A stretch of DNA of 64,000 nt from Limivivens faecihominis. Its GTDB lineage: Bacteria > Bacillota > Clostridia > Lachnospirales > Lachnospiraceae. Positions 1 through 8,057 of the stretch are shown in pieces. A program made the position numbers and the translations under genes. The notes beneath the pieces were generated by a model, which was not told the DNA's origin, did no database searches, and was given only the letters and a program-made list of their open reading frames with translations. The stretch lies in assembly GCF_020686945.1 (NCBI RefSeq), contig NZ_JAJEPR010000010.1, positions 1-64,000 of the forward strand. Direction: 5' to 3'. How positions within the stretch are numbered: position 1 is the stretch's first letter; the number at the start of each line of letters is the position of its first letter.

Positions 1-77
1 CGCCTCATTCCTCCGCCTTGCATATGAAGAAATCATCCTGCGTCAATATAGCAGATACTTAATTTTCACTGTACTAG
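1..77. repeat. Partial copy of palindromic repeat family R1 (right half)
   Basis: These bases match the right half of the complete element at 49711-49875 almost base for base; the differences I see are near position 3 and at about position 64. The copy ends in CTAG, like the complete one. The left half lies outside the window. It sits directly upstream of the DUF6128 gene. Confidence 0.85.
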
Positions 78-148
78 GTACGGGTGGTCAGGCATGTATG
101 AAACGGGAAAGCCCTGCATATAGTAGCCTTGAGAGAAGGGCAGGAGCG

Positions 149-1285
149 ATGAATTTGGCTGATTACAGACGGTTTGTCTCCTACATTTATGCATACAGAA
201 ACGGAAAAAAAGAGAAGAATACGGGCTTTGCAAAAGTGGAAGCCAGAAAGAGAAATTTAAGGATAAGCATTCAGCTGGAAGCCTCTGAAAACCGGGAGAC
301 CAGTTTGGATGCTTATGGTTTTATAAGGAAAGGGGAAAAAAACTTCGGGATCTTTCTTGGGGAGATGCAAAAATCTTCCGGGCCCCTCTATTTTCTGAAG
401 GTGGAAACCGACACCGATAACATAAAAGGAAGCGGTCATAGCCTGAATCAGTTCTCCGGTCTCTGGATCAAAGGAGAAGCAGGGGAGAATTACATCACGA
501 TCTGGGATGACGAGCCGGTGAAGCGGATGGATCTGGAAATTGAGATGGAAGAGGAGGAGCAGGAACGCATAGAGCCTGTTCCAGCAGCACCAGAAGTGGA
601 GTTTGAGAAGCCCCTCAACGGCGTCCGGGCCCAGGAAGCGGAGCTCATCGCGGGGCTGGAGGCTTCTGAGACGGATCTTCCAGAAACGGATCTGGAGCCC
701 GACGAGGCCTGTGTACCGGAAGAAATCATGTCAGATCCGGCTGCAGGCGAGTCTCCAAATGATCGGGAGCAGGAAGTAAAAGCTTCGGGGGAAACAGGTC
801 AGGAGGCTGTACAGAATCAGGCATCAGATCAAGAAAAAAAAGACGCTTCCTGCGAGGTGGACGAAACTGCGGTCGAGCAGGCATCAGAACCAGAGCCGCC
901 GGCAGTTAAGCTTACAGCTTCGGACACTGTATACACGGAGCATTACGCCAGTCTTTGGGAGCGTCTCTCACCGGCGTACGCCCACCGAAATCCCTTTCAG
1001 GACGGCGAAGCCACTGATGCCATACTGATCTCGCCGCGCGAGCTGCATTTCTTCTGCTGTAAAGGCTGGAGCGCCGCGAAAAACAGCTTCATCTACCACG
1101 GCTACTACAACTTCCACCATCTTCTTTTCGGAAAAACCGCCGATGGCACTTTCTTCCTCGCAGTTCCCGGCACTTACTCGCCCCAGGAGCAGCGAATGGC
1201 CGTCTCCTTTGGCTTTCCCCTTTTTAAGGAAAGCCAGGATAAGGCTCCGGCCTGCCGCCGTGGCTACTGGTGCCGTCTGCTTTAA
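149..1285 (+). CDS. DUF6128-family protein
   Basis: Function unknown. The N-terminal part (VSYIYAYRNGKKEKNTGFAKVE and the tract after it) and the C-terminal part (LWERL, then HGYYNFHHLLFG and AVPGTYSPQEQRMAVSFGFP) look like the two conserved halves of the Lachnospiraceae family known as DUF6128. They are joined by about 120 acidic, Glu/Ala/Pro-rich, probably disordered residues. I see no signal peptide or membrane segment, so it is likely cytoplasmic. An upstream in-frame ATG exists at 98, but the ATG at 149 has AGGAG four bases before it and matches the usual start of the family, so I chose it. It converges on the nrdG-like gene across a shared hairpin. The family call is from memory of the motif pattern. 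Confidence 0.7.
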   Translation: MNLADYRRFVSYIYAYRNGKKEKNTGFAKVEARKRNLRISIQLEASENRETSLDAYGFIRKGEKNFGIFLGEMQKSSGPLYFLKVETDTDNIKGSGHSLNQFSGLWIKGEAGENYITIWDDEPVKRMDLEIEMEEEEQERIEPVPAAPEVEFEKPLNGVRAQEAELIAGLEASETDLPETDLEPDEACVPEEIMSDPAAGESPNDREQEVKASGETGQEAVQNQASDQEKKDASCEVDETAVEQASEPEPPAVKLTASDTVYTEHYASLWERLSPAYAHRNPFQDGEATDAILISPRELHFFCCKGWSAAKNSFIYHGYYNFHHLLFGKTADGTFFLAVPGTYSPQEQRMAVSFGFPLFKESQDKAPACRRGYWCRLL

Positions 1286-1345
1286 AACTTTGATTTTCTC
1301 GATATTCAGAAAGCACCCTCCGGTCTGACGTAAGCCCCTTTAAGC

Positions 1346-1384
1346 TTCGAAGGGAAAGGCGGCCAGCCTGTCCCTTCGAAATTT
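1346..1384. terminator. Bidirectional terminator between convergent genes
   Basis: The arms TTCGAAGGGA and TCCCTTCGAA are perfectly complementary around a GC-rich loop and are followed by ATTTT. The stop codon of the leftward gene begins at the edge of the hairpin, so it can serve both convergent genes. Confidence 0.75.
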
Positions 1385-2085
1385 TACTCAATCCCCCTGA
1401 CTTCCACCACCGGAATTTTTTCTCTAAGAATCGCTGCAAACCTCTCCAGCTCCTCGCGGCTATAGCTGCTGTAATTTCCAGGTTTTAAGATATGCTCCGA
1501 GTCGCGGTAAGCCTGAAGATAATAGCGTCTGGCGCCAGCCAGCCAGTTCCGGATCGCCACAAAATCTTCCTGTTCATGCAGTTCCCGCACAACGGTGGTG
1601 CGAAATTCATAATCAAGATTCCCCTCCATCAGAAAAGCGGCAGTTTCCTCCACAGTAGCCAGCAGTTTTTCACTGGAATTTCCCGCGAGCCGTGCATAGT
1701 GTTCCCGGGAGCTCTTGATATCCATGGCCACATAGTCGATGAGCTTTTCTTCGGTAAGCTTCCGGACAATGGCCGGATGCGTGCCGTTGGTGTCGAGCTT
1801 GACGAGATAGCCCAGCTCCTTGATGGAGCGGATCAACTCCGGAAGCTCCGGTTCCAGGGTGGGTTCGCCGCCGGTGATACAGACGCCGTCCAGCACCCGC
1901 CGCCTTTTTTTCAGGAAGGCGAGGACGTCATCCTCCGGAATCACCGGTTCTTCATCCGGACGGAGAACCAGACCAGCGTTCTGGCAGAAGGGACAGCGGA
2001 AATTGCAGCCGCCAAGAAAGATTGTCGCGGCAGTATAGCCGGGATAATCCAGCAGAGTTAAAGTTTGAAATCCATGTATCTTCAT
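1384..2085 (-). CDS. nrdG: Anaerobic ribonucleotide reductase-activating radical SAM protein (NrdG2 type)
   Basis: Radical SAM activase that uses S-adenosylmethionine and a 4Fe-4S cluster to make a glycyl radical, most likely on the class III ribonucleotide reductase NrdD. The cluster motif CNFRCPFC (CxxxCxxC) is near residue 27 and is followed by GGEPTLEP, the SAM-binding GGEP motif. The length of about 233 residues fits the NrdG2 subfamily (TIGR02495 type), which starts with KIHGFQTLTLLDYPG as here. The start is set at the ATG at 2085; a GTG two codons upstream is also possible. No nrdD lies nearby, so the exact target (NrdD or another glycyl radical enzyme) is inferred from family resemblance. 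Confidence 0.8.
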   Translation of the reverse strand: MKIHGFQTLTLLDYPGYTAATIFLGGCNFRCPFCQNAGLVLRPDEEPVIPEDDVLAFLKKRRRVLDGVCITGGEPTLEPELPELIRSIKELGYLVKLDTNGTHPAIVRKLTEEKLIDYVAMDIKSSREHYARLAGNSSEKLLATVEETAAFLMEGNLDYEFRTTVVRELHEQEDFVAIRNWLAGARRYYLQAYRDSEHILKPGNYSSYSREELERFAAILREKIPVVEVRGIE

Positions 2086-2321
2086 AATCACAGAATCCTG
2101 CCGCCAAAGTGTTTTGAAAGCAGGAGTTTCCTTTCTTAAAAAAATATATAGTCCATTCAGGTTTGTATTTGATCCTTACTGGTGAGTTCGAGTAATTCCA
2201 GTATACCCCCTTTCCTCAAAAACGCAATGCATCAGACCAAAACTTTCTTCCCCTGCTTGCCATCCCTCCTATTTCCGTTTATACTTGACACCAGAAAAAC
2301 ATTTCACCGAAAGGCATTTTT

Positions 2322-3344
2322 ATGACAGAAATACAAAACACAGATGAAACATACATGCGGGAGGCCCTGAAGCAGGCGAAAAAAGCCCTGGCCCTTGGGG
2401 AGGTGCCCATCGGCTGCGTCATCGTCCATGAGGGGAAAATCATCGCCCGGGGTTACAACCGCCGTAATACAGACCAGAGCACCCTTTCCCACGCTGAGAT
2501 CACGGCCATCCGAAAGGCAGGAAAAGTCTTAAAAGACTGGCGGCTGGAGGGCTGTACCCTCTATGTGACGCTGGAACCCTGCCAGATGTGCGCCGGGGCT
2601 ATTGTCCAGGCGAGGATTCCGCGGGTGGTCATGGGAAGCATGAACCCGAAGGCGGGCTGCGCGGGTTCCATCATTAACTTACTGGAAATGAAAGCCTTTA
2701 ACCATCAGGTGGAGGTCACAAGGGACGTGCTTCGGGAGGAGTGCAGCGCGATTCTTCAGACTTTTTTCAGTGAAATGCGGGAAAAACAGCGGGCGAAACG
2801 CGCTCCGGGCACACTGATCCGAAGTCTCCGGGGAGGCCTTCCGGGCTACACGATTGTGGAAGGCTCCGAGGAAAATGCTGAGGATATCCAGAAGCTTATG
2901 GCCGGAAACGAAGAATATTTCCGTTTGGTAAAAGAAAAACTTCCCACCCTGGAAGGCGCCAGAGAAAGCTATACGATCCTGCCGCCGAACACAAGCCGTG
3001 AGCAGAAAATCTTCGCCGTTTTTTATAAGAAGGGAAAATGTACGGCAGTCCTCGATTTTATTCAGGGCTACCCGAAAGAATCTGTCGGTTTCATCGGCCT
3101 GTTCATGTTGGCCGCGGACTGCCAGGGCAAAGGCATCGGAAAGAAAATGTTCCGCCATATCCGTGAGGCCGCCGAGAAGGCTGGCCTTGAAAAACTCCGT
3201 CTGGGCTGCTATGCCGCCAACGAACCCGGCCGCATCTTCTGGGAAAAACAGGGCTTTCAGCTTGCAGAAATCCAGAAAAAAGACGGACAGAAACTGCTGG
3301 TGCTGGAACTTGCATTAAAAAACAGAAATACTGCTTTACACTGA
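2322..3344 (+). CDS. tadA: tRNA adenosine-34 deaminase fused to a GNAT acetyltransferase
   Basis: Residues 8-155 are a TadA deaminase, which converts A34 of tRNA-Arg(ACG) to inosine. The zinc and catalytic motifs are HAE at 57-59 and PCQMC at 86-90, and the family signature EVPIGCVIV is present. Residues of about 175-335 form a separate GNAT N-acetyltransferase domain with an acetyl-CoA loop QGKGIG at 268-273 and a C-terminal EPGRIFWEKQGF element. TadA alone is about 150-165 residues, so this is a true in-frame fusion about twice the usual length. The acetyltransferase substrate is unknown. The neighbouring SRP RNA repeats the tadA-scr order of other Firmicutes. Confidence 0.92.
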   Translation: MTEIQNTDETYMREALKQAKKALALGEVPIGCVIVHEGKIIARGYNRRNTDQSTLSHAEITAIRKAGKVLKDWRLEGCTLYVTLEPCQMCAGAIVQARIPRVVMGSMNPKAGCAGSIINLLEMKAFNHQVEVTRDVLREECSAILQTFFSEMREKQRAKRAPGTLIRSLRGGLPGYTIVEGSEENAEDIQKLMAGNEEYFRLVKEKLPTLEGARESYTILPPNTSREQKIFAVFYKKGKCTAVLDFIQGYPKESVGFIGLFMLAADCQGKGIGKKMFRHIREAAEKAGLEKLRLGCYAANEPGRIFWEKQGFQLAEIQKKDGQKLLVLELALKNRNTALH

Positions 3345-3450
3345 CAGAAAAACCTGTTACAATCCCATCTTTGACAGTTGGAAAGATAAAAAATGGCTAC
3401 TAACCCAGTAAACATTCAAGGCTTTGCGGTATTTTTTTGAATTTTAATGT

Positions 3451-3609
3451 GTCAAACTCCCGATTGTCATCGATACGGAAAACGGCTTCATCCGCCTGAA
3501 ACTGGCCGTGGATCTGGCCCGGAAACTGAAGGCAGATTACTTTAAACTGGAGGATCTGAACGCCGAGACACTGGCCGGTGTTGTGAGCGAGACTGTAAAA
3601 TTCAGTTGA
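3451..3609 (+). pseudogene. C-terminal remnant of an unidentified gene
   Basis: An open frame of about 52 codons reads IDTENGFIRLKLAVDLARKL and then KLEDLNAETLAGVVSETVKF before a TGA. Its codon use resembles that of the neighbours, but it has no start codon or ribosome binding site and is open only from about 3450. It looks like the tail of a lost gene. I do not recognise the family. The stop codon overlaps the TTGACA box of the SRP RNA promoter. Confidence 0.4.
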
Positions 3610-3634
3610 CAAGTACTTATTTTTCAGTTACAAT
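3606..3634 (+). promoter_or_regulatory. Sigma-A promoter of the SRP RNA
   Basis: TTGACA (3606-3611), a 17-base spacer and TACAAT (3629-3634) form a near-consensus housekeeping promoter. It lies just upstream of the predicted 5' end of the SRP RNA, as expected for a strongly expressed stable RNA. Confidence 0.8.
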
Positions 3635-3660
3635 AGTCCGGAATCAATTTTGTCATAAAG

Positions 3661-3928
3661 CTTCCGCGCAGCCGGAGAGTTAGCGGTGCTCTGAACCTGC
3701 AATCCGCTATAGCAGGGGTGATACCAATCCGAGGACTTTTCGTTGTGGGGCTGCCTTTTATAAGTGGCGTTGACGTCTGGGTCTTACGCAACAGGACTCT
3801 GTGAACCGTGTCAGGGTAGGAATACAGCAGCACTAAGCAGATACTCCTGTGTGACGTAAGGCAGCCTGGGCTGAGCTGGCTGTAGGAGTAACGCCTGTGG
3901 CGTATTTTCGAAGTGCGGTGCGCGGATT
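3661..3928 (+). ncRNA. ffs: Signal recognition particle RNA, large (Alu-containing) type
   Basis: RNA scaffold of the signal recognition particle, which binds Ffh and targets membrane proteins co-translationally. The helix 8 apical loop is visible around 3808-3830 as GTCAGG, GTA, GGAA, TAC, AGCAGCACTAAG, i.e. the conserved GGAA tetraloop and the asymmetric AGCA loop. The 5' part contains GAACCTGCAATCCGC, typical of the Alu domain of clostridial SRP RNAs. The ends pair (TCCGCGCA at 3663 with TGCGCGGA at 3919). The length of about 268 nt fits Firmicutes scRNA. The position after tadA is conserved in Bacillus. The exact ends are approximate. Confidence 0.9.
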
Positions 3929-3945
3929 AAAATATAAACCAACAG

Positions 3946-4090
3946 AAAAAAGGGAGTAGCTGCCAGGCTGTTCCGTCAGGAGCAGAATGGTACATGATGG
4001 CGTCAGGACGATAGAAATATCCGCGTCATGTAAGCGATTAGCGAGACTTTTGTCTAAGATATACACTATGCTTAGGTAAAGGTCTTTTTT
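3946..4090 (+). promoter_or_regulatory. Manganese (yybP-ykoY) riboswitch with a terminator platform
   Basis: The aptamer starts AAAAAAGGGAGTAGC and ends TTAGCGAGACTTTT. These are the conserved L1 (GGGAGUAG) and L3/P1 (GCGAGAC) elements of the Mn2+ riboswitch family. An internal GCGTCAGGACG and a TACATGA/TCATGTA stem also fit. The 3' strand of P1 can instead pair onward: GACtTTTgtCTAAG with CTTAGgtAAAgGTC, followed by TTTTTT at 4085-4090. That is an intrinsic terminator mutually exclusive with P1. Metal binding should therefore prevent termination and switch the hflK-hflC genes on. The identification rests on motif match; no covariance search was run. Confidence 0.83.
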
Positions 4091-4131
4091 GTATTCAAAA
4101 TCCCTTTTTCACCACAAAACGGAGGAGAACT

Positions 4132-5166
4132 ATGGAAGAACAGAATCAGAACTGGAAGGATGTTATTTACGAACAGGTTCCGGAAAAAGAAAACAAACCA
4201 AAGAAGAACAAAAGCAAAAAAATGAAGCACATGAAACTGGTTGTGGGAGCCGCCATCGCGGCAGGCGTCCTTGTGCCGGCGGTCTTTGGATCCTTTTATC
4301 AGATTCAGGAGCAGGAACAGGCCGTGCTGGTGACCTTCGGTAAACCAAAAGCCGTGACGGAGACAGGTCTTCACTTCAAGCTTCCTTTTATTCAGGAGGT
4401 TCGGAAGGTGAACACCACAATCCAGGGTTTTCCGGTGGGCTACACCGAGGAAAACAACGAGATGGTGGAGGCGGAGAGTATCATGATTACCTCCGATTAT
4501 AACTTTATCGACGTGGATTTCTTCGTGGAGTACCGGATTTCCGACCCGGTGGCCTATCTTTACGGATCGAGAGAGCCGGAGCAGATCCTGAGAAATATTT
4601 CTCAGAGCTGCATCCGAAACGTTATCGGAAGCTATGTGGTGGACGATGTCCTGACCACCGGAAAAAGTGAGATCCAGGCGAAGATCAAAGAGATGATCAT
4701 GGCACAGCTGGAGCAGCAGGAGATCGGCCTCATGCTCACGAATATCACGATGCAGGACTCCGAGCCCCCGACAACAGAAGTGATGGAGGCCTTTAAAAAG
4801 GTAGAAACGGCCAAACAGGGCAAGGAGACGACCCTCAATAACGCGGAGAAATACCGGAGCGAGAAGCTTCCGGAGGCAGAAGCCGAGGCAGACCAGATAA
4901 TCAAAAATGCCGAGGCCGCGAAACAAACCCGCATCAACGAGGCGGAAGGCCAGGTGGCCCGTTTCAACGCCATATATGAAGAATACAGGAAAAATCCGGA
5001 GATCACGAAAGAGCGGATGTACTACGAAGCCATGGAGACGGTGCTTCCGGATGTGAAACTGGTGATCGACAGCGGCGACGGCGTAGAAAAAGTCCTTCCC
5101 CTGGAAAAATTTTCCGGTGGAGAGACCGTGACAGCCGATACAGAAGACAATAATGGAGGAGAATAA
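4132..5166 (+). CDS. hflK: HflK-like SPFH/band 7 membrane protein
   Basis: Membrane-anchored SPFH protein of the HflK type. In bacteria HflK and HflC form a large ring that cages and modulates the FtsH protease. A basic, charged N-terminus is followed by one transmembrane segment (about residues 34-55). The band 7 domain follows (EQEQAVLVTFGKPKAV onward), and then a long alanine- and glutamate-rich helix (about 215-285). The 344-residue length is typical. AGGAG precedes the ATG. It is the first gene after the Mn2+ riboswitch and is coupled to the HflC gene. HflK/HflC assignment within the SPFH family is by gene pairing and order. Confidence 0.82.
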   Translation: MEEQNQNWKDVIYEQVPEKENKPKKNKSKKMKHMKLVVGAAIAAGVLVPAVFGSFYQIQEQEQAVLVTFGKPKAVTETGLHFKLPFIQEVRKVNTTIQGFPVGYTEENNEMVEAESIMITSDYNFIDVDFFVEYRISDPVAYLYGSREPEQILRNISQSCIRNVIGSYVVDDVLTTGKSEIQAKIKEMIMAQLEQQEIGLMLTNITMQDSEPPTTEVMEAFKKVETAKQGKETTLNNAEKYRSEKLPEAEAEADQIIKNAEAAKQTRINEAEGQVARFNAIYEEYRKNPEITKERMYYEAMETVLPDVKLVIDSGDGVEKVLPLEKFSGGETVTADTEDNNGGE

Positions 5167-5170
5167 ACAT

Positions 5171-6034
5171 ATGAAGAAGAAAATGGCAGCAGGCCTTGGA
5201 ATTTTTACAGTCGGAGCGATCGCTCTGGCCTCGTCCCTGACGGTGGCCCAGCAGAACGAATATCAGCTGGTCCGTCAGTTTGGTAAGGTAAAACGAATCA
5301 TTGAGGAGCCCGGCATTTACTTTAAAGTGCCCTTTGTGGAGTCGGTGTCCACCCTGCCGAAGGAGACGCTGATCTACGATCTGACGCCCTCGGACGTTAT
5401 CACGAAGGACAAAAAGACGATGATCTGCGACAGCTACGTTTTATGGCGGATCGAGGATCCGCTCAAATTTGCCCAGACCCTGAACTCCTCCCTCAGCAAT
5501 GCGGAGAGCAGGCTGAATACAAGTGTATACAACGCCACAAAGAACGTGATCAGCAGTATGGATCAGGATCAGGTCATCAGCGGGAGAACAGGAAGCCTTT
5601 CCGAGAAGGTCATGGAAAACATTGGCACCAACATGGAACAGTACGGAATCGAGCTCCTTTCCTTTGAGACCAAACAGCTGGACCTTCCGAATGACAATAA
5701 GGAAGCGGTTTACGAGCGCATGATCTCCGAGCGGGAAAACATCGCCGCTACTTATACAGCGGAAGGAAACTCGGAGGCAAAGGTGATCCGGAACACCACA
5801 GACAAGGAGGTGGCCATTCAGATCTCCGATGCGGAAAAGCAGGCGGAGATCCTGGAGGCCGAGGGCGAGGCAGAGTACATGCGGGTTCTCTCGGAAGCCT
5901 ACGGCGATGCGGAACGGACAGAATTTTACACCTTTGTCCGCAGCCTCGATGCCCTAAAGGAATCCATGAAGGGCGGCGACAAGACCGTGATCCTAGATGA
6001 AAATTCCCCGATCGCCCAGATTTTTTACAAGTAA
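5171..6034 (+). CDS. hflC: HflC-like SPFH/band 7 membrane protein
   Basis: Partner of the upstream HflK-like protein. It has an N-terminal hydrophobic segment (about residues 8-25 of this start), a band 7 domain beginning NEYQLVRQFGKVKRII, and a C-terminal helix rich in EAEGEAEYMR repeats, all typical of HflC. An ATG at 5153 is also in frame, but GGAGGAG at 5155-5161 is nine bases before the ATG at 5171 and sets the start there. The ribosome binding site lies inside the last codons of hflK, so the two are probably translationally coupled. A strong terminator follows. Confidence 0.82.
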   Translation: MKKKMAAGLGIFTVGAIALASSLTVAQQNEYQLVRQFGKVKRIIEEPGIYFKVPFVESVSTLPKETLIYDLTPSDVITKDKKTMICDSYVLWRIEDPLKFAQTLNSSLSNAESRLNTSVYNATKNVISSMDQDQVISGRTGSLSEKVMENIGTNMEQYGIELLSFETKQLDLPNDNKEAVYERMISERENIAATYTAEGNSEAKVIRNTTDKEVAIQISDAEKQAEILEAEGEAEYMRVLSEAYGDAERTEFYTFVRSLDALKESMKGGDKTVILDENSPIAQIFYK

Positions 6035-6041
6035 TGATGTT

Positions 6042-6074
6042 TCCCCTGCGGGTCTTCTCGCGGGGGATTTTTTT
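6042..6074 (+). terminator. Rho-independent terminator of hflK-hflC
   Basis: CCCCTGCG and CGCGGGGG arms flank an eight-base loop, followed by A and seven T residues. It separates the Mn2+-controlled genes from the phosphate genes. Confidence 0.9.
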
Positions 6075-6082
6075 GTGGAAAT

Positions 6083-6147
6083 CTTACGATGGTTTACACG
6101 GATTTTACAGAGCTGCGCTTTTTGACTTTACATTCCTTTTCTATACT
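6083..6147 (+). promoter_or_regulatory. Candidate PhoP/PhoB-dependent promoter of pstS
   Basis: TTTACA hexamers recur at 6093, 6104 and 6127, with a degenerate one at 6083; the steps of 11, 11 and about 23 bases are close to one or two helical turns. This resembles the direct TT(A/T)ACA repeats of Gram-positive PhoP boxes. A TATACT -10 box sits at 6142-6147, with no well-spaced -35, as in activator-dependent promoters. The site lies between the hflC terminator and pstS. Confidence 0.55.
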
Positions 6148-6212
6148 TGGAAACGTAAACGAGGTAAAGAAAAAAGCCCGCAGGGGCATAGATAAAAAGG
6201 AGATCAAAAATT

Positions 6213-7079
6213 ATGAGAAAATTAGTTGCAGCAGCTTTAATCGGAGTTATGACCATGGGGCTTACCGTATGCGGGGCATCCGCAGCAGATTTTGATTCAT
6301 CAGAAGATATCACCGTTGTTTCCCGTGAGGATGGTTCAGGTACCAGAGGCGCTTTCATCGAGCTTTTCGGTATTCAGGAAGAGCAGGACGGCGAGAAAGT
6401 CGATATGACTACCGACGAGGCAAACATCACCAACAGCACCTCCGTTATGATGACTACCGTAGCAGATGATGAGTATGCCATCGGTTATATTTCCCTCGGT
6501 TCTCTGGATGACAGCGTCAAAGCAGTCAGGATCGACGGAGCAGAAGCTACCGTAGATGACATCAACGATGGAACCTACAAGATCTTCCGTCCCTTCAACA
6601 TCGCAACCAAAGGCGATGTGAGCGACGCAGCACAGGATTTTATCAACTATATCATGAGCAAAGACGGCCAGGCAGTTGTCGAGGAAAACAAATACATCGC
6701 TGTCGGCGAGCCGGAGGATTACACCTCAAACGGAGCTGAAGGTAAAGTTGTAGTAGCTGGTTCCTCTTCCGTTTCCCCGGTAATGCAGAAACTGAAAGAA
6801 GCTTATGAGAAAGTAAATGATAAAGTAGAGATCGAGATTCAGACCAGCGATTCCACTACCGGTATGCAGAACACCATCGACGGCATCTGTGACATCGGAA
6901 TGGCATCCAGAGAGCTGAAAGATTCTGAGACCGAGGCAGGCCTGACTGCTACCGTGATTGCAAACGACGGTATCGCAGTAGTCGTAAACAACGACAACCC
7001 GATTGATGAGCTGACTTCCGATCAGGTAAAGAGCGTATTCACCGGTGAGACAACCACTTGGGCTGATCTGGAGAAATAA
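6213..7079 (+). CDS. pstS: Phosphate ABC transporter substrate-binding protein, half-domains in swapped order
   Basis: Exported phosphate-binding protein of the PstSCAB importer. A signal peptide ends near ASA-ADF (about residue 26). The phosphate-loop motif SREDGSGTRGAF is at about residues 37-48, and the GSSSVSPVMQKL motif is at about 185-196. In ordinary PstS the GSS/GST loop comes first and the SREDGSGTR loop second, so the two halves appear circularly permuted. The sequence before the signal cleavage site reads LTVCGASA, which has a Cys but not a standard lipobox because V precedes it. AAGGAG precedes the ATG. A GC-rich hairpin separates it from pstC. Confidence 0.88.
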   Translation: MRKLVAAALIGVMTMGLTVCGASAADFDSSEDITVVSREDGSGTRGAFIELFGIQEEQDGEKVDMTTDEANITNSTSVMMTTVADDEYAIGYISLGSLDDSVKAVRIDGAEATVDDINDGTYKIFRPFNIATKGDVSDAAQDFINYIMSKDGQAVVEENKYIAVGEPEDYTSNGAEGKVVVAGSSSVSPVMQKLKEAYEKVNDKVEIEIQTSDSTTGMQNTIDGICDIGMASRELKDSETEAGLTATVIANDGIAVVVNNDNPIDELTSDQVKSVFTGETTTWADLEK

Positions 7080-7103
7080 TTACTGGACAGATAAAGAAAT
7101 GAT

Positions 7104-7133
7104 AGCGGGCCTCACTTTCCGGCCCGCTGTTTC
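7104..7133 (+). terminator. Hairpin between pstS and pstC, probable attenuator
   Basis: AGCGGGCC and GGCCCGCT form a perfect eight-base-pair stem followed by GTTTC. The poor T tract suggests partial termination, which would give more PstS than membrane components. Confidence 0.6.
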
Positions 7134-7151
7134 TGGTAGTATGGTTGAAAA

Positions 7152-7190
7152 TAACTATTCAGTAGCCACTGTGAAGGTACTGAACAGTTA
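7152..7190. repeat. Short palindromic repeat, family R3
   Basis: TAACTATTCAGTA (7152-7164) and TACTGAACAGTTA (7178-7190) pair with one G-T, around the loop GCCACTGTGAAGG. The right part CTGTGAAGGTACTGAACAGTTACG recurs exactly at 12157-12180, marking it as a repeat family. It lies between pstS and pstC, just ahead of the pstC ribosome binding site. Confidence 0.7.
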
Positions 7191-7208
7191 CGAACGGAGA
7201 GAGTAAGA

Positions 7209-8057
7209 ATGATAAAAGAAAAACTCATGCATGCGGTCTTTTTCATCGCAGCCTGCACCTCGATTTTGGCAGTTGCACTGATCTGCCTCTTCCTTTTTGC
7301 AAACGGTATTCCGGCGATTCAGGAGATCGGCGTTTTTAAATTTCTTCTGGGTACCCGCTGGAAACCGGGAAACAACATTTTCGGAATTCTGCCCATGATC
7401 ATGGGAAGTATTTATGTAACCGCGGGAGCCATCATCATCGGCGTTCCTATCGGCATCATGACTTCCATCTTCATGGCGGAGTATTGCCCCAGAAAAATCT
7501 ATGGTTTTCTGAAATCGGCCACAGAGCTTCTGGCAGGCATTCCCTCTGTGGTCTACGGTTTCTTCGGACTGACGGTGCTGGTGCCGCTGATCCGGAAACT
7601 GCCCCACAGCAAAGGAACCAGCATCCTGACGGCTTCTATTCTTCTGGGCATCATGATTCTTCCCACGATCATCGGTGTGACGGAGGCGGCCTTAAGAGCG
7701 GTGCCGAGAAGCTATTATGAAGGTTCCCTGGCTCTGGGTGCTACCCAGGAGAGAAGCATCTTCCGCGTTATGCTTCCGGCTGCAAAGTCCGGTGTGCTGG
7801 CAGGCGTAGTTTTAGGCATCGGCCGGGCTATCGGCGAGACCATGGCCGTGGTTATGGTAGCGGGAAACCAGGCGAGAATGCCGGCGGGCCTTCTGAAAGG
7901 CGTCCGGACCATGACGACAAACATTGTCCTGGAGATGGGCTATGCGGCAGACCTTCACAGAGGCGCGCTGATTGCCACAGGCGTTGTGCTTTTTGTATTC
8001 ATTCTGATTATTAACTTTTCCGTATCCATGCTGAACAGGAGGAAGGAACATGAGTAA
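7209..8057 (+). CDS. pstC: Phosphate ABC transporter permease PstC
   Basis: Inner-membrane permease of the PstSCAB phosphate importer. The 282 residues hold about six transmembrane segments; the first spans about residues 10-32. The ABC permease EAA loop is visible as RSYYEGSLALGATQERSIFRV near residues 170-190, followed by GIGRAIGETMAVVMVAG, a hallmark of PstC. The family signature GIPSVVYGFFGLTVLVP is at about 110. It starts after the R3 hairpin and overlaps pstA by eight bases, which supports translational coupling. Confidence 0.93.
   Translation: MIKEKLMHAVFFIAACTSILAVALICLFLFANGIPAIQEIGVFKFLLGTRWKPGNNIFGILPMIMGSIYVTAGAIIIGVPIGIMTSIFMAEYCPRKIYGFLKSATELLAGIPSVVYGFFGLTVLVPLIRKLPHSKGTSILTASILLGIMILPTIIGVTEAALRAVPRSYYEGSLALGATQERSIFRVMLPAAKSGVLAGVVLGIGRAIGETMAVVMVAGNQARMPAGLLKGVRTMTTNIVLEMGYAADLHRGALIATGVVLFVFILIINFSVSMLNRRKEHE

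Noticed and set aside
7152..7190. Terminator before pstC
   Set aside because: The stem is AT-rich with no T tract and its sequence recurs elsewhere in the window, so it is a repeat; the GC-rich hairpin at 7104-7133 is the better terminator.
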